Positions 1 through 5,384 of a stretch of 10,074 nucleotides of DNA are shown here, in pieces (the first letter of the stretch is position 1; each line of letters starts with the position of its first letter). Position numbers and translations under genes: made by a program. This DNA is from Neisseriaceae bacterium (GTDB lineage: Bacteria > Pseudomonadota > Gammaproteobacteria > Burkholderiales > Neisseriaceae): positions 1 to 10,074 of the forward strand of contig JAFWUA010000128.1 in the NCBI GenBank assembly GCA_017518785.1. The letters are read 5' to 3'. The notes beneath the pieces were generated by a model. The model was not told the DNA's origin and did not search any database. It was given only the letters and a program-made list of their open reading frames with translations.

Positions 1-119
1 ACGGAAGCTATCTGCCCGGTATTGATTCCGGCGATCTTCCCCTGGGAGTCGAAAGTCACGGTGAAATATCTTGTCTGGTATTTTGTTTCCTCGTTGATGA
101 ACTTATGCTTATCCGGCGT
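1..119 (-). CDS. Partial ORF fragment foreign to its neighbours; possible sensor-kinase extracellular region
   Basis: The minus strand is open throughout this stretch in a frame different from rpsS. It reads TPDKHKFINEET, then a beta-strand-like segment RYFTVTFDSQGKI, then GINTGQIASV, and runs off the window edge. The style resembles, from memory, the extracellular sensing part of histidine kinases from gut Firmicutes, but I cannot confirm that. Codon use is visibly richer in G and C than the AT-rich genes further along. It replaces the body of S19, whose start lies directly upstream, so a chimeric contig end is more likely than a real gene at this place. The family guess is weak; that it is not S19 is clear. 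Confidence 0.4.
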
Positions 120-153
120 CAACATACGGACCTTTTTTCAATGAACGAGCCAT
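118..153 (-). CDS. rpsS: 30S ribosomal protein S19, N-terminal 12 codons only (broken)
   Basis: The reading MARSLKKGPYVD is the textbook S19 N-terminus, and S19 is the expected gene after L2 in the S10 operon. A Shine-Dalgarno-like AAAGGA sits just before the ATG and overlaps the last codons of rplB. After codon 12, where S19 normally continues with LHLLKK-like residues, the sequence changes to unrelated DNA and the S19 frame meets TAA at 109-111. S19 normally has about 90 residues. The break is abrupt, with no remnant of the rest of the gene, so I read it as an assembly junction near 118 rather than decay. S19 is essential and would not be expected to be lost. Confidence 0.85.
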
Positions 154-157
154 TTAA

Positions 158-994
158 TTATCCTTTATTTGAAAAACGGCGGCGAACAATCATATTGTCC
201 GTGCGTTTATTACGACGCGTACGATAACCTTTGGTTGGCGTACCCCATGGGCTAACAGGTTCGCGAGCTTCACCTGTACGACCTTCACCACCACCATGTG
301 GGTGATCGACAGGGTTCATTACCACACCACGAACGGTAGGACGAATGCCCAACCAACGTTTAGCACCTGCTTTACCAATTTTTTTCAGACTCTGTTCTTC
401 GTTACCAACTTCACCGATAGTGGCACGACAATCCACATGAATCTTGCGGATTTCACCAGAACGCAAACGCAGTTGTGCGTAAATGCCTTCACGTGCCAAT
501 AACATTGCCGAAGTACCGGCTGAACGAGAAATTTGAGCACCTTTACCAGGTCTCATTTCAACACAATGAATGGTTGTACCCACAGGAATGTTGCGAATCG
601 GCAAGGTGTTGCCCACTTTAATCGGAGCATCAGAACCTGCAATAACGGTATCGCCTGCTTTAATGCCACGTGGAGCAATAATGTAACGGCGTTCACCGTC
701 TGCATAGCACAATAATGCAATGAATGCAGTACGATTTGGGTCGTATTCAATACGTTCAACTTTTGCCGCAATGCCATCTTTATCATTGCGTTTGAAATCA
801 ATAATACGATAATGGTGTTTATGACCACCACCTCTATGACGAGTGGTAATGCGACCATTGTTGTTACGACCAGCAGTTGAGTTTTGTTTTTCTAACAATG
901 GTGCGTATGGTGCACCTTTGTGTAAGCCCTCAGTCTTAACGCGAACCATGCCACGTCGACCAGCAGAGGTGGGCTTCATTTTAATAATAGCCAT
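158..994 (-). CDS. rplB: 50S ribosomal protein L2
   Basis: L2 is a core 23S rRNA-binding protein needed for subunit association and the peptidyl-transferase region. This 278-residue protein is full length. It has the N-terminal KMKPTSAGRRGM motif, the GRNNNGRITTRHRGGGHK segment at 43-59, the SH3-like middle domain, and the C-terminal NPVDHPHGGGEGRTGEAR signature (227-244), which holds the conserved histidine region. The C-terminal RTDNMIVRRRFSNKG tail is very like Neisseria L2. As I recall, Neisseria L2 is one residue shorter; the extra residue would lie around NDKDG (70-74). The start is supported by AAGGAAGTG a few bases upstream. It lies 12 bases after the rplW stop, so it is part of the same operon. 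Confidence 0.98.
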   Translation of the reverse strand: MAIIKMKPTSAGRRGMVRVKTEGLHKGAPYAPLLEKQNSTAGRNNNGRITTRHRGGGHKHHYRIIDFKRNDKDGIAAKVERIEYDPNRTAFIALLCYADGERRYIIAPRGIKAGDTVIAGSDAPIKVGNTLPIRNIPVGTTIHCVEMRPGKGAQISRSAGTSAMLLAREGIYAQLRLRSGEIRKIHVDCRATIGEVGNEEQSLKKIGKAGAKRWLGIRPTVRGVVMNPVDHPHGGGEGRTGEAREPVSPWGTPTKGYRTRRNKRTDNMIVRRRFSNKG

Positions 995-1006
995 TTTTCA
1001 CTTCCT

Positions 1007-1321
1007 TTATTCTGCGGTTTTAGCGGCTGCCTCCAAGTCAAGATTTTGACCAGGTACAAGGCTAATGTATGCTTTTTTCACATTGCTACGTCTACCGACA
1101 TAGCGACCAAAACGTTTTGTTTTACCTTTTTGCAAAGTGGTTGTAACCGACTCTACTTGAACTCCAAACAACAATTCAACTGCTGCTTTGATTTCTTTTT
1201 TGTTTGCATCAGGTAATACTTTCAGTGCAATTTGACCGCGACTTTCGGACAGGTTATTACTTTTTTCTGAAACAACCGGACCTTGAATAATTTTCATCAA
1301 ACGTTCTTGATTCATACCCAT
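1007..1321 (-). CDS. rplW: 50S ribosomal protein L23
   Basis: L23 binds domain III of 23S rRNA at the peptide exit tunnel and docks trigger factor and SRP. The protein shows the family pattern PVVSEKSN near residue 15, then EIKAAVELLFGVQVESV (about 43-59), then GKTKRFGRYVGRRSNVKKAY (about 65-84). Its length of 104 is normal. Two in-frame starts exist, at 1321 and 1315. The GAGGAG inside the end of rplD is only two bases from the first ATG but eight from the second, and the second overlaps the rplD stop as ATGA. The true start may therefore be 1315 (102 residues) with translational coupling to rplD; related species are usually annotated with the longer MGMNQ form. Confidence 0.97.
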   Translation of the reverse strand: MGMNQERLMKIIQGPVVSEKSNNLSESRGQIALKVLPDANKKEIKAAVELLFGVQVESVTTTLQKGKTKRFGRYVGRRSNVKKAYISLVPGQNLDLEAAAKTAE

Positions 1322-1935
1322 TGCTCCTCTAAATGAGCGACCGCATCACGTGTCAGCACGATTTTTTTGAAACGCAACAGACTGTATGGATCTATTTCAT
1401 GTGCTTCAAGCACTAAAACGTTAGCTAGATTACGGCTGGATAAGAAAACGTTTTCATCTAATTCCCGAGTCAGGAATAAAATATCGCCTTCTAAACCCAT
1501 TTTTTGCACTTTACCAGCAAACTCTTTGGTTTTGGGTGTTTCTACCGCCAATTCATCGATGACAAACAAACGCTCATCACGTACTAATTGCGACAAAATG
1601 GTTGCCATACCAGCACGATACATTTTGCGATTTACTTTTTGAGTAAAATTTTCATCTGGTTTATTGGGGAAAGCACGTCCACCGCTACGCCATAATGGAG
1701 ATGAAGTCATACCGGAACGAGCACGACCCGTACCTTTTTGACGCCAAGGTTTTTTAGTGGAGTGTTTTACTTCTGCACGAGTTTTTTGAGCACGATTGGC
1801 ACTACGTGCATTGGCTAAATATGCTGTTACTAACTGATGTACTAACGCTTCGTTATAATCACGTGCAAATAGTGCATCAGAAGCGGTCAGTGCTCCTGCG
1901 ACTTGACCTTCTGCATTGATAATTTTCAATTCCAT
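1312..1935 (-). CDS. rplD: 50S ribosomal protein L4
   Basis: L4 lines the exit tunnel through a long basic loop and in enterobacteria also represses its own S10 operon. The 207-residue protein is full length. The extended loop is clear: KHSTKKPWRQKGTGRARSG at 57-75, followed by LWRSGGRAFPNKP. The C-terminal half, with NVLVLEAHEIDPYSLLRFKK, matches Neisseriaceae L4. Its ATG shares one base with the rplC stop (TAATG), and its own stop overlaps rplW, so the genes are translationally coupled. Whether L4 acts on the hairpins in the rplC leader cannot be told from sequence. Confidence 0.98.
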   Translation of the reverse strand: MELKIINAEGQVAGALTASDALFARDYNEALVHQLVTAYLANARSANRAQKTRAEVKHSTKKPWRQKGTGRARSGMTSSPLWRSGGRAFPNKPDENFTQKVNRKMYRAGMATILSQLVRDERLFVIDELAVETPKTKEFAGKVQKMGLEGDILFLTRELDENVFLSSRNLANVLVLEAHEIDPYSLLRFKKIVLTRDAVAHLEEQWV

Positions 1936-2579
1936 TATGCACTCGCTTTCACACTACGATGAACGATTACATCGCTATTAACGGCACCAGGTACGGCACC
2001 TTTTACCAATAACAATTGACGTTCAACATCAACACGAACTACTTCAAGATTTTGAGTTGTGTTGCGTACACCACCTAAACGACCTGCCATGCGTTTGCCT
2101 TTAAACACACGACCAGGATCTTGGCATTGACCAATAGAACCAGGTGCATTATGGGACACGGAGTTACCATGTGATGCACGTTGAGAACCGAAGTTATGAC
2201 GTTTGATATTACCTGCAAAGCCTTTACCTTTAGTTGTACCGGCAATATCAACCTTTTGACCTGCTTCAAACATGGATACTTCAAGAGTTCCGCCAACTTG
2301 CAAGGAGGCAATCTCTTCATCAGAAACGGTAAATTCAACTAAACCACGACCAGCTTCAACACCTGCTTTTGCAAAATGTCCTGCTTGTGCTTTATTTAGT
2401 CGATTCGCCTTTTTCTGACCAAAGGTAACCTGAACGGCATTGTAACCATCGGTTTCTTTGGATTTTAGTTGCGTGACGCGATTCGCTGACATTTCCAAAA
2501 CTGTAACGGCAACGGAAGCTCCGTTGTCGTTAAAGATTCGAGTCATGCCAACTTTACGTCCTACAAGACCTAAAGCCAT
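1935..2579 (-). CDS. rplC: 50S ribosomal protein L3
   Basis: L3 is an early-assembly 23S rRNA-binding protein whose extension reaches near the peptidyl-transferase centre. The N-terminus GLVGRKVGMTRIF and the extension with KGKGFAGNIKRHNFG (118-131) and GSIGQCQDPGRVFKGKRMAG (147-166) are diagnostic. Q151 corresponds to the glutamine that PrmB methylates in E. coli. At 214 residues it is full length. The start is supported by AAGGA five to six bases upstream. It is the first gene of the operon here: rpsJ, its usual upstream neighbour, is absent, and a promoter and structured leader lie directly upstream. Confidence 0.98.
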   Translation of the reverse strand: MALGLVGRKVGMTRIFNDNGASVAVTVLEMSANRVTQLKSKETDGYNAVQVTFGQKKANRLNKAQAGHFAKAGVEAGRGLVEFTVSDEEIASLQVGGTLEVSMFEAGQKVDIAGTTKGKGFAGNIKRHNFGSQRASHGNSVSHNAPGSIGQCQDPGRVFKGKRMAGRLGGVRNTTQNLEVVRVDVERQLLLVKGAVPGAVNSDVIVHRSVKASA

Positions 2580-2600
2580 GATTATTCCTTATAAATAAAA

Positions 2601-2618
2601 GCGGTTTCGATTGACCGC
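2601..2618 (-). promoter_or_regulatory. Second leader hairpin upstream of rplC
   Basis: On the minus-strand transcript GCGGU pairs with ACCGC across an 8-base loop, followed by UUUUAUUU and then the rplC ribosome binding site. The stem is only 5 bp but nearly all G-C. It could be a weak attenuator or simply shape access to the ribosome site; chance occurrence cannot be excluded. Confidence 0.35.
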
Positions 2619-2629
2619 ACACAAAAAAT

Positions 2630-2649
2630 CTTGATGCAAAAACATCAAG
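2630..2649 (-). promoter_or_regulatory. Leader hairpin with U-run at the 5' end of the rplC transcript; candidate attenuator
   Basis: CTTGATG and CATCAAG form a perfect 7-bp stem with a 6-base loop. On the transcript this is followed by AUUUUUUG, the arrangement of an intrinsic terminator. It begins almost exactly at the predicted transcription start (about 2650) from the promoter at 2657-2686, so nearly the whole early transcript is the hairpin. Placement in an S10-type leader suggests control by premature termination, or 5'-end stabilisation; this is inference. Confidence 0.5.
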
Positions 2650-2656
2650 GGGAGCG

Positions 2657-2686
2657 ATTATATACTGTTTGTTAAGTTTAATGCAA
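2657..2686 (-). promoter_or_regulatory. Sigma-70 promoter for the rplC operon
   Basis: On the minus strand, TTGCAT (2686-2681) and a perfect TATAAT (2662-2657) are separated by 18 bases. The start point would fall near 2650, giving a leader of about 70 nt before rplC. This is the best promoter match in the window and fits a highly expressed ribosomal operon. Confidence 0.75.
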
Positions 2687-2734
2687 GAGTTTATGTTATT
2701 AAAATGATGTAATTTTTGAGATTTCATGATAAAC

Positions 2735-2746
2735 AGTCTGCCGGCA
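2735..2746 (+). repeat. Uptake-type word, variant copy (AGTCTGCCGGCA)
   Basis: Eleven of twelve bases match the recurring AGTCTGCCGGAA; the penultimate A is C. It lies in the divergent gap between rplC and the hydrolase gene, about 50 bases upstream of the rplC promoter, with no inverted partner nearby. Confidence 0.7.
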
Positions 2747-2766
2747 AGCACCAACATGTGTTAGGA

Positions 2767-2795
2767 TTTACGCTTTTTTCGAATATTTATACAAT
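2767..2795 (+). promoter_or_regulatory. Possible promoter for the alpha/beta hydrolase gene
   Basis: TTTACG (2767-2772) and TACAAT (2790-2795) are 17 bases apart, matching 4 and 5 of 6 consensus positions. If used, it would give an untranslated leader of about 200 nt before the start at 3005, including the inverted repeats at 2833-2899. In such AT-rich DNA, matches of this quality are not rare. Confidence 0.35.
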
Positions 2796-2832
2796 GTTGT
2801 AACATGATGCAAGCAGATGAAAGTTAAATAAA

Positions 2833-2899
2833 AATATAAGCATTACAAATAACTTCTTGAAATATATGTTATTTATAAAATATCCGGTAAGCTTATATT
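2833..2899. repeat. Nested inverted repeats upstream of the hydrolase gene
   Basis: AATATAAGC at 2833-2841 is perfectly inverted as GCTTATATT at 2891-2899. Inside it, AAATAAC at 2847-2853 is inverted as GTTATTT at 2868-2874. The arms are AT-rich, so chance is possible, but nesting around one centre suggests a leader RNA fold or paired operator sites. The remainder of the 347-base gap 2580-2926 holds no gene that I can support. Confidence 0.35.
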
Positions 2900-3004
2900 A
2901 CTGTGTTTGCTCTGATTAAAATGTGAATGTTTGTTGATAATGCAATTTTTAACAAACAAATTCAAACTAAACAAAAAGCTGTTTTTGATTATAGGAATAA
3001 ATTG

Positions 3005-3628
3005 ATGTCTTCTTGGGAAAATCTTAATATTCAAGGTGATATTGGCAATTTGTCATGTTTACTATTACGTCCTGATATTGAAGCAACTGGAATTGCGGTA
3101 CTACTGCACCCTAACCCTCTGCATGGAGGTAGCAATCGTAATAAGGTTGTGCAAACTGCTGCAAAAGCATTATCAAATATGGGTTTTTTATGTGTTTTAC
3201 CTAATTTACGCGGAGTTGGCGATAGCGATGGCGAACATGATTACGGTAACGGGGAAACATCTGATGTGATTTCTGTTATAAATTATTTTAGAATTCTTTA
3301 TCCTTCTTTGGCTGATAATTTATTACTTGGTGGTTTTTCCTTTGGTGGTTATGTGAGTTGTCGCACTGCTCATTTGATTGATATTCAACATTTGTTGTTA
3401 ATTGGTGCAGCAGTAAGCAAATACGAAGAAACAGCCCCATTAATACCGGATAATTTAAAACATAAAACGCTATTTATTCACGGTGCAGATGATGAGGTGG
3501 TGCAACTTAAACAAGTATTAGATTGGTGTGGCATTCAAGATTTGAGTGTAGTGGTTGTACCTAATGCAACGCATTTTTTTCATGGTAAATTATATGCATT
3601 AGCCGATGCAATTAAACGATTTTTATAA
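3005..3628 (+). CDS. Alpha/beta hydrolase of the COG2945 type
   Basis: A cytoplasmic serine hydrolase fold of unknown substrate. Numbered from this start (207 residues), it has HPNPLHGGSNRNKVVQTAA from 35, typical of this small hydrolase group, then PNLRGVGDSDGEHDYGNGE, the nucleophile elbow GFSFGG with Ser112, an acid in HGADDE (Asp162) and the histidine in THFFHGK (His190). The triad is complete. The frame is open back to an ATG at 2927, but that start has no ribosome site and adds a polar, unconserved-looking stretch. The ATG at 3005 has AGGA eight bases upstream and begins MSSWENLNI, resembling family N-termini, so I chose it. It ends 23 bases from the convergent small membrane gene. The substrate cannot be inferred. 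Confidence 0.9.
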   Translation: MSSWENLNIQGDIGNLSCLLLRPDIEATGIAVLLHPNPLHGGSNRNKVVQTAAKALSNMGFLCVLPNLRGVGDSDGEHDYGNGETSDVISVINYFRILYPSLADNLLLGGFSFGGYVSCRTAHLIDIQHLLLIGAAVSKYEETAPLIPDNLKHKTLFIHGADDEVVQLKQVLDWCGIQDLSVVVVPNATHFFHGKLYALADAIKRFL

Positions 3629-3637
3629 AATTAAATT

Positions 3638-3649
3638 AGTCTGCCGGAA
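3638..3649 (+). repeat. Uptake-type word AGTCTGCCGGAA
   Basis: Exact copy in the 23-base gap between the convergent stops of the hydrolase and the Imm17-like gene. It is followed at once by the perfect palindrome GTTATATAAC (3651-3660). It has no inverted partner, so it is not a DUS-type terminator hairpin. Confidence 0.8.
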
Positions 3650-3651
3650 AG

Positions 3652-3849
3652 TTATATAACATGTTGTAATCTCAATGAAACAAATATTACAAATATTCCT
3701 AATAAGGCATAGAATACTCTTGATCCATTTCTGCCAAATATGCGGATAAATGGACGTGCCCTATAATTGTTGAAAAAGAAATCCCAATCAAAAATCGCAG
3801 CACATAAACAAAATACACCGCATATCACCATTAATATACTTGTTACCAT
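3652..3849 (-). CDS. Small two-helix membrane protein, Imm17-like
   Basis: A 65-residue protein with a hydrophobic helix at about 3-20 and another at about 46-62, joined by the polar segment FDWDFFFNNYRARPFIRIFGRNGSRVFYA. The FDW...ARPFIRIFGRNGSRVFY pattern is, from memory, that of proteins annotated as immunity 17 family (Imm17), which are predicted from toxin contexts. No toxin gene is seen beside it, so an immunity role is not supported here; many such proteins occur alone in proteobacteria. The start ATG has no clear ribosome site. Its own stop lies just beyond the uptake-type word at 3638. Confidence 0.7.
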   Translation of the reverse strand: MVTSILMVICGVFCLCAAIFDWDFFFNNYRARPFIRIFGRNGSRVFYALLGIFVIFVSLRLQHVI

Positions 3850-3853
3850 ATCA

Positions 3854-3937
3854 ATTCGCTTTGTTTTAATTACACATAATGTGCTATGACTTTACACTCA
3901 AAGTTTATCAATGCAATTTAAATGACTATTCGCTTTG
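3854..3937. repeat. Direct repeat of ATTCGCTTTG flanking a short gap
   Basis: ATTCGCTTTG occurs at 3854-3863, just upstream of the Imm17-like start, and again at 3928-3937, each followed by an AT-rich AATTA. The second copy also forms a small hairpin TATTC-GCTTT-GAATA (3927-3941) just past the end of the phosphatase-family gene. It could be a duplicated regulator site or chance. Confidence 0.25.
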
Positions 3938-3959
3938 AATATGAATTAATTTTTTCTAT

Positions 3960-4856
3960 TTAGTCCGAGAGTTGCATCTTGGTTAATATAGGTCTATGGT
4001 CTGAATACTGCCACGATAGCGGTTTTGCCACAACCTCAATGTTACGATATAAAACTCTATCGATAGGCAGTAGCAGTGGTTTCCATGACGCAGTGGCAAT
4101 TGCAAGTGCATCTTTTATTTGTGCTGTTTGGATAAATTTACGGTAAATTGGTGAATATGCCGTGTTATTTAAATCACCAACTACTATAACTGGATTGGCT
4201 TCATTGGCAATAAAAGTTGCTGTTTGATGAAAATACTCTTGCCTGTCATGTACCAATTCTTTGTTAATCGGTGGCGGTGGGTGAATAAGAAAGATGCTGC
4301 GATTTTGCGGCAAAACAGCACGAATAAAAGGATAAATATCCACAAAATGCACTTCGCAAGCTATTAGCGGTAATTGCGATAAAATTTGCATTGCGAACGG
4401 ACTATCTATATCGTGCCCACAGTTGTGAGGATAATGTTGTTTTAGAGTATGAAGTTGAGACTTCCATTCACTTCCTCCTATTTCTGATAATGCCAATATA
4501 TCGGCATTATTTTGCAATAGGAAGTCTATTTCATAATCTTTATGCTGATTCTCAAAATTGATGTTGTAGGAAAGTATGCTTTGAGTATGTGATTTTTCCA
4601 ATGATTTTGATTGAGAAAATAAGCTTACACTAATCACAACAATAGCCAATACCCACAGTAAATAACGCCATTTAGGCATAAATGCAAAACTACACAATAA
4701 AATAAAAATTATGCCATGCAAGGTAAAATGAGTTATAAGTTCTAATGGGAAAAACCATAATGCTAATAGTTGTGATAATAGTAATAACCCTATAATTAGG
4801 AGAGCATACCAACGCAAGCGATGTGCGACTATATTTTTGAGTTTGCTATTTTTCAT
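3960..4856 (-). CDS. Membrane-anchored endonuclease/exonuclease/phosphatase (EEP) family protein
   Basis: The first 80 residues hold three hydrophobic helices (about 17-36, 41-60 and 64-80). The rest is an EEP domain predicted on the far side of the membrane or tethered to it. Family landmarks are present in order: SYNIN (Asn98), the metal-binding Glu125 in LSEIGG, His192 in the IHPPPP segment, GDLNNTAYSP (Asp228, Asn230), Asp266 in PIDRVLY and SDHRP (Asp286, His287). All expected catalytic positions are occupied, so it is probably an active metal-dependent phosphodiesterase or phosphatase; nucleic acid, lipid or phosphoester substrates are all possible. It starts 14 bases after holC, in operon with it, although no good ribosome site is visible. 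At 298 residues it fits other three-helix EEP proteins. Confidence 0.85.
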   Translation of the reverse strand: MKNSKLKNIVAHRLRWYALLIIGLLLLSQLLALWFFPLELITHFTLHGIIFILLCSFAFMPKWRYLLWVLAIVVISVSLFSQSKSLEKSHTQSILSYNINFENQHKDYEIDFLLQNNADILALSEIGGSEWKSQLHTLKQHYPHNCGHDIDSPFAMQILSQLPLIACEVHFVDIYPFIRAVLPQNRSIFLIHPPPPINKELVHDRQEYFHQTATFIANEANPVIVVGDLNNTAYSPIYRKFIQTAQIKDALAIATASWKPLLLPIDRVLYRNIEVVAKPLSWQYSDHRPILTKMQLSD

Positions 4857-4870
4857 GAATGTGTTTGCAT

Positions 4871-5296
4871 TTATTTTTGCATTTTATGATGTTCTAATTG
4901 AAAACCAGAATCTCGGTAAATACGAAAACGATTACGTGCAGCTGCCAATACAATATCACTACTTCCAACAATTTCTAAAACCCGAGTTACCTGTACATCA
5001 TCGATACAGGGTTTGTCTGCTAAATTAAGTACAGTAGGATATGGATATCGATTAAAATTTTGTTCTGCTACTAATAATACAATTGAAGCATGTGTGTTTT
5101 TATCTTGTAGTATGTCATGGGCTAAAAAGCTATCGGCAATATTTGTCCATAACTTTTGATCCAATAATGTCATTTGTTCTTCATTGCGACAACATATACA
5201 TATTGGAGTATGCGAATCATAAACAGTACGAATTAGACGACACACAAAATCTTCAATATTGGCAACGTGGGTATAAAATGTAGCTGTACGAGACAT
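4871..5296 (-). CDS. holC: DNA polymerase III chi subunit
   Basis: Chi joins psi in the clamp-loader complex and contacts single-strand binding protein on the lagging strand. The 141-residue protein shows the family frame: ATFYTHV at 5-11, FVCRLIRTVY, the LWT at 49-51 followed by SFLAHD (56-61), then a beta-rich core with VLNLADKP and a final helix with DIVLAAARNRFRIYRDSGF. The pepA-holC order, seen widely in Beta- and Gammaproteobacteria, supports the call. The start lacks a strong ribosome site. In E. coli valS follows holC; here an EEP gene does. Confidence 0.92.
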   Translation of the reverse strand: MSRTATFYTHVANIEDFVCRLIRTVYDSHTPICICCRNEEQMTLLDQKLWTNIADSFLAHDILQDKNTHASIVLLVAEQNFNRYPYPTVLNLADKPCIDDVQVTRVLEIVGSSDIVLAAARNRFRIYRDSGFQLEHHKMQK

Positions 5297-5331
5297 AGTT
5301 AAATTCTATTGCAATTTATTGATATTAACTC

Positions 5332-5368
5332 TTCCGGCAGACTATAAACTTATAAAAGTCTGCCGGAA
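5332..5368 (-). terminator. Hairpin built from two inverted uptake-type words, after pepA
   Basis: TTCCGGCAGACT (5332-5343) and AGTCTGCCGGAA (5357-5368) are exact inverted copies with a 13-base AT-rich loop, giving a perfect 12-bp stem. It lies 17 bases beyond the pepA stop and 36 bases before holC. In Neisseria, paired inverted DUS often act as transcription terminators. There is no long U-run after the stem on the minus strand, so it may be a partial terminator or a processing site between pepA and holC. It also counts as two copies of the repeated word. Confidence 0.75.
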
Positions 5369-5384
5369 AAACTATGTACAAACA

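Noticed and set aside
843..1049. Open frames opposite the ribosomal genes (for example 296-502, 533-715, 843-1049, 1367-1642).
   Set aside because: They lie antisense to clearly conserved ribosomal protein genes and show no family features or ribosome sites.
2597..2605. AAGCGGT words (2599, 1882, 6574) as Pasteurellaceae uptake signals.
   Set aside because: Few copies with no common flanks, and the ribosomal proteins point to Neisseriaceae; the 12-mer is far more recurrent.
2927..3004. Upstream in-frame extension of the hydrolase (26 extra residues from ATG 2927).
   Set aside because: No ribosome site at 2927, polar residues unlike family N-termini, and a good AGGA before 3005.
3651..3660. 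Palindrome GTTATATAAC as an operator.
   Set aside because: It overlaps the stop codon of the Imm17-like gene, lies at convergent gene ends and is AT-only in its centre; nothing else supports a binding site.
2794..3669. Shared ATGTTGTAA at 2794-2802 and 3661-3669 as a repeat.
   Set aside because: Nine AT-rich bases; the second copy codes for the end of the Imm17-like protein, so chance is enough.
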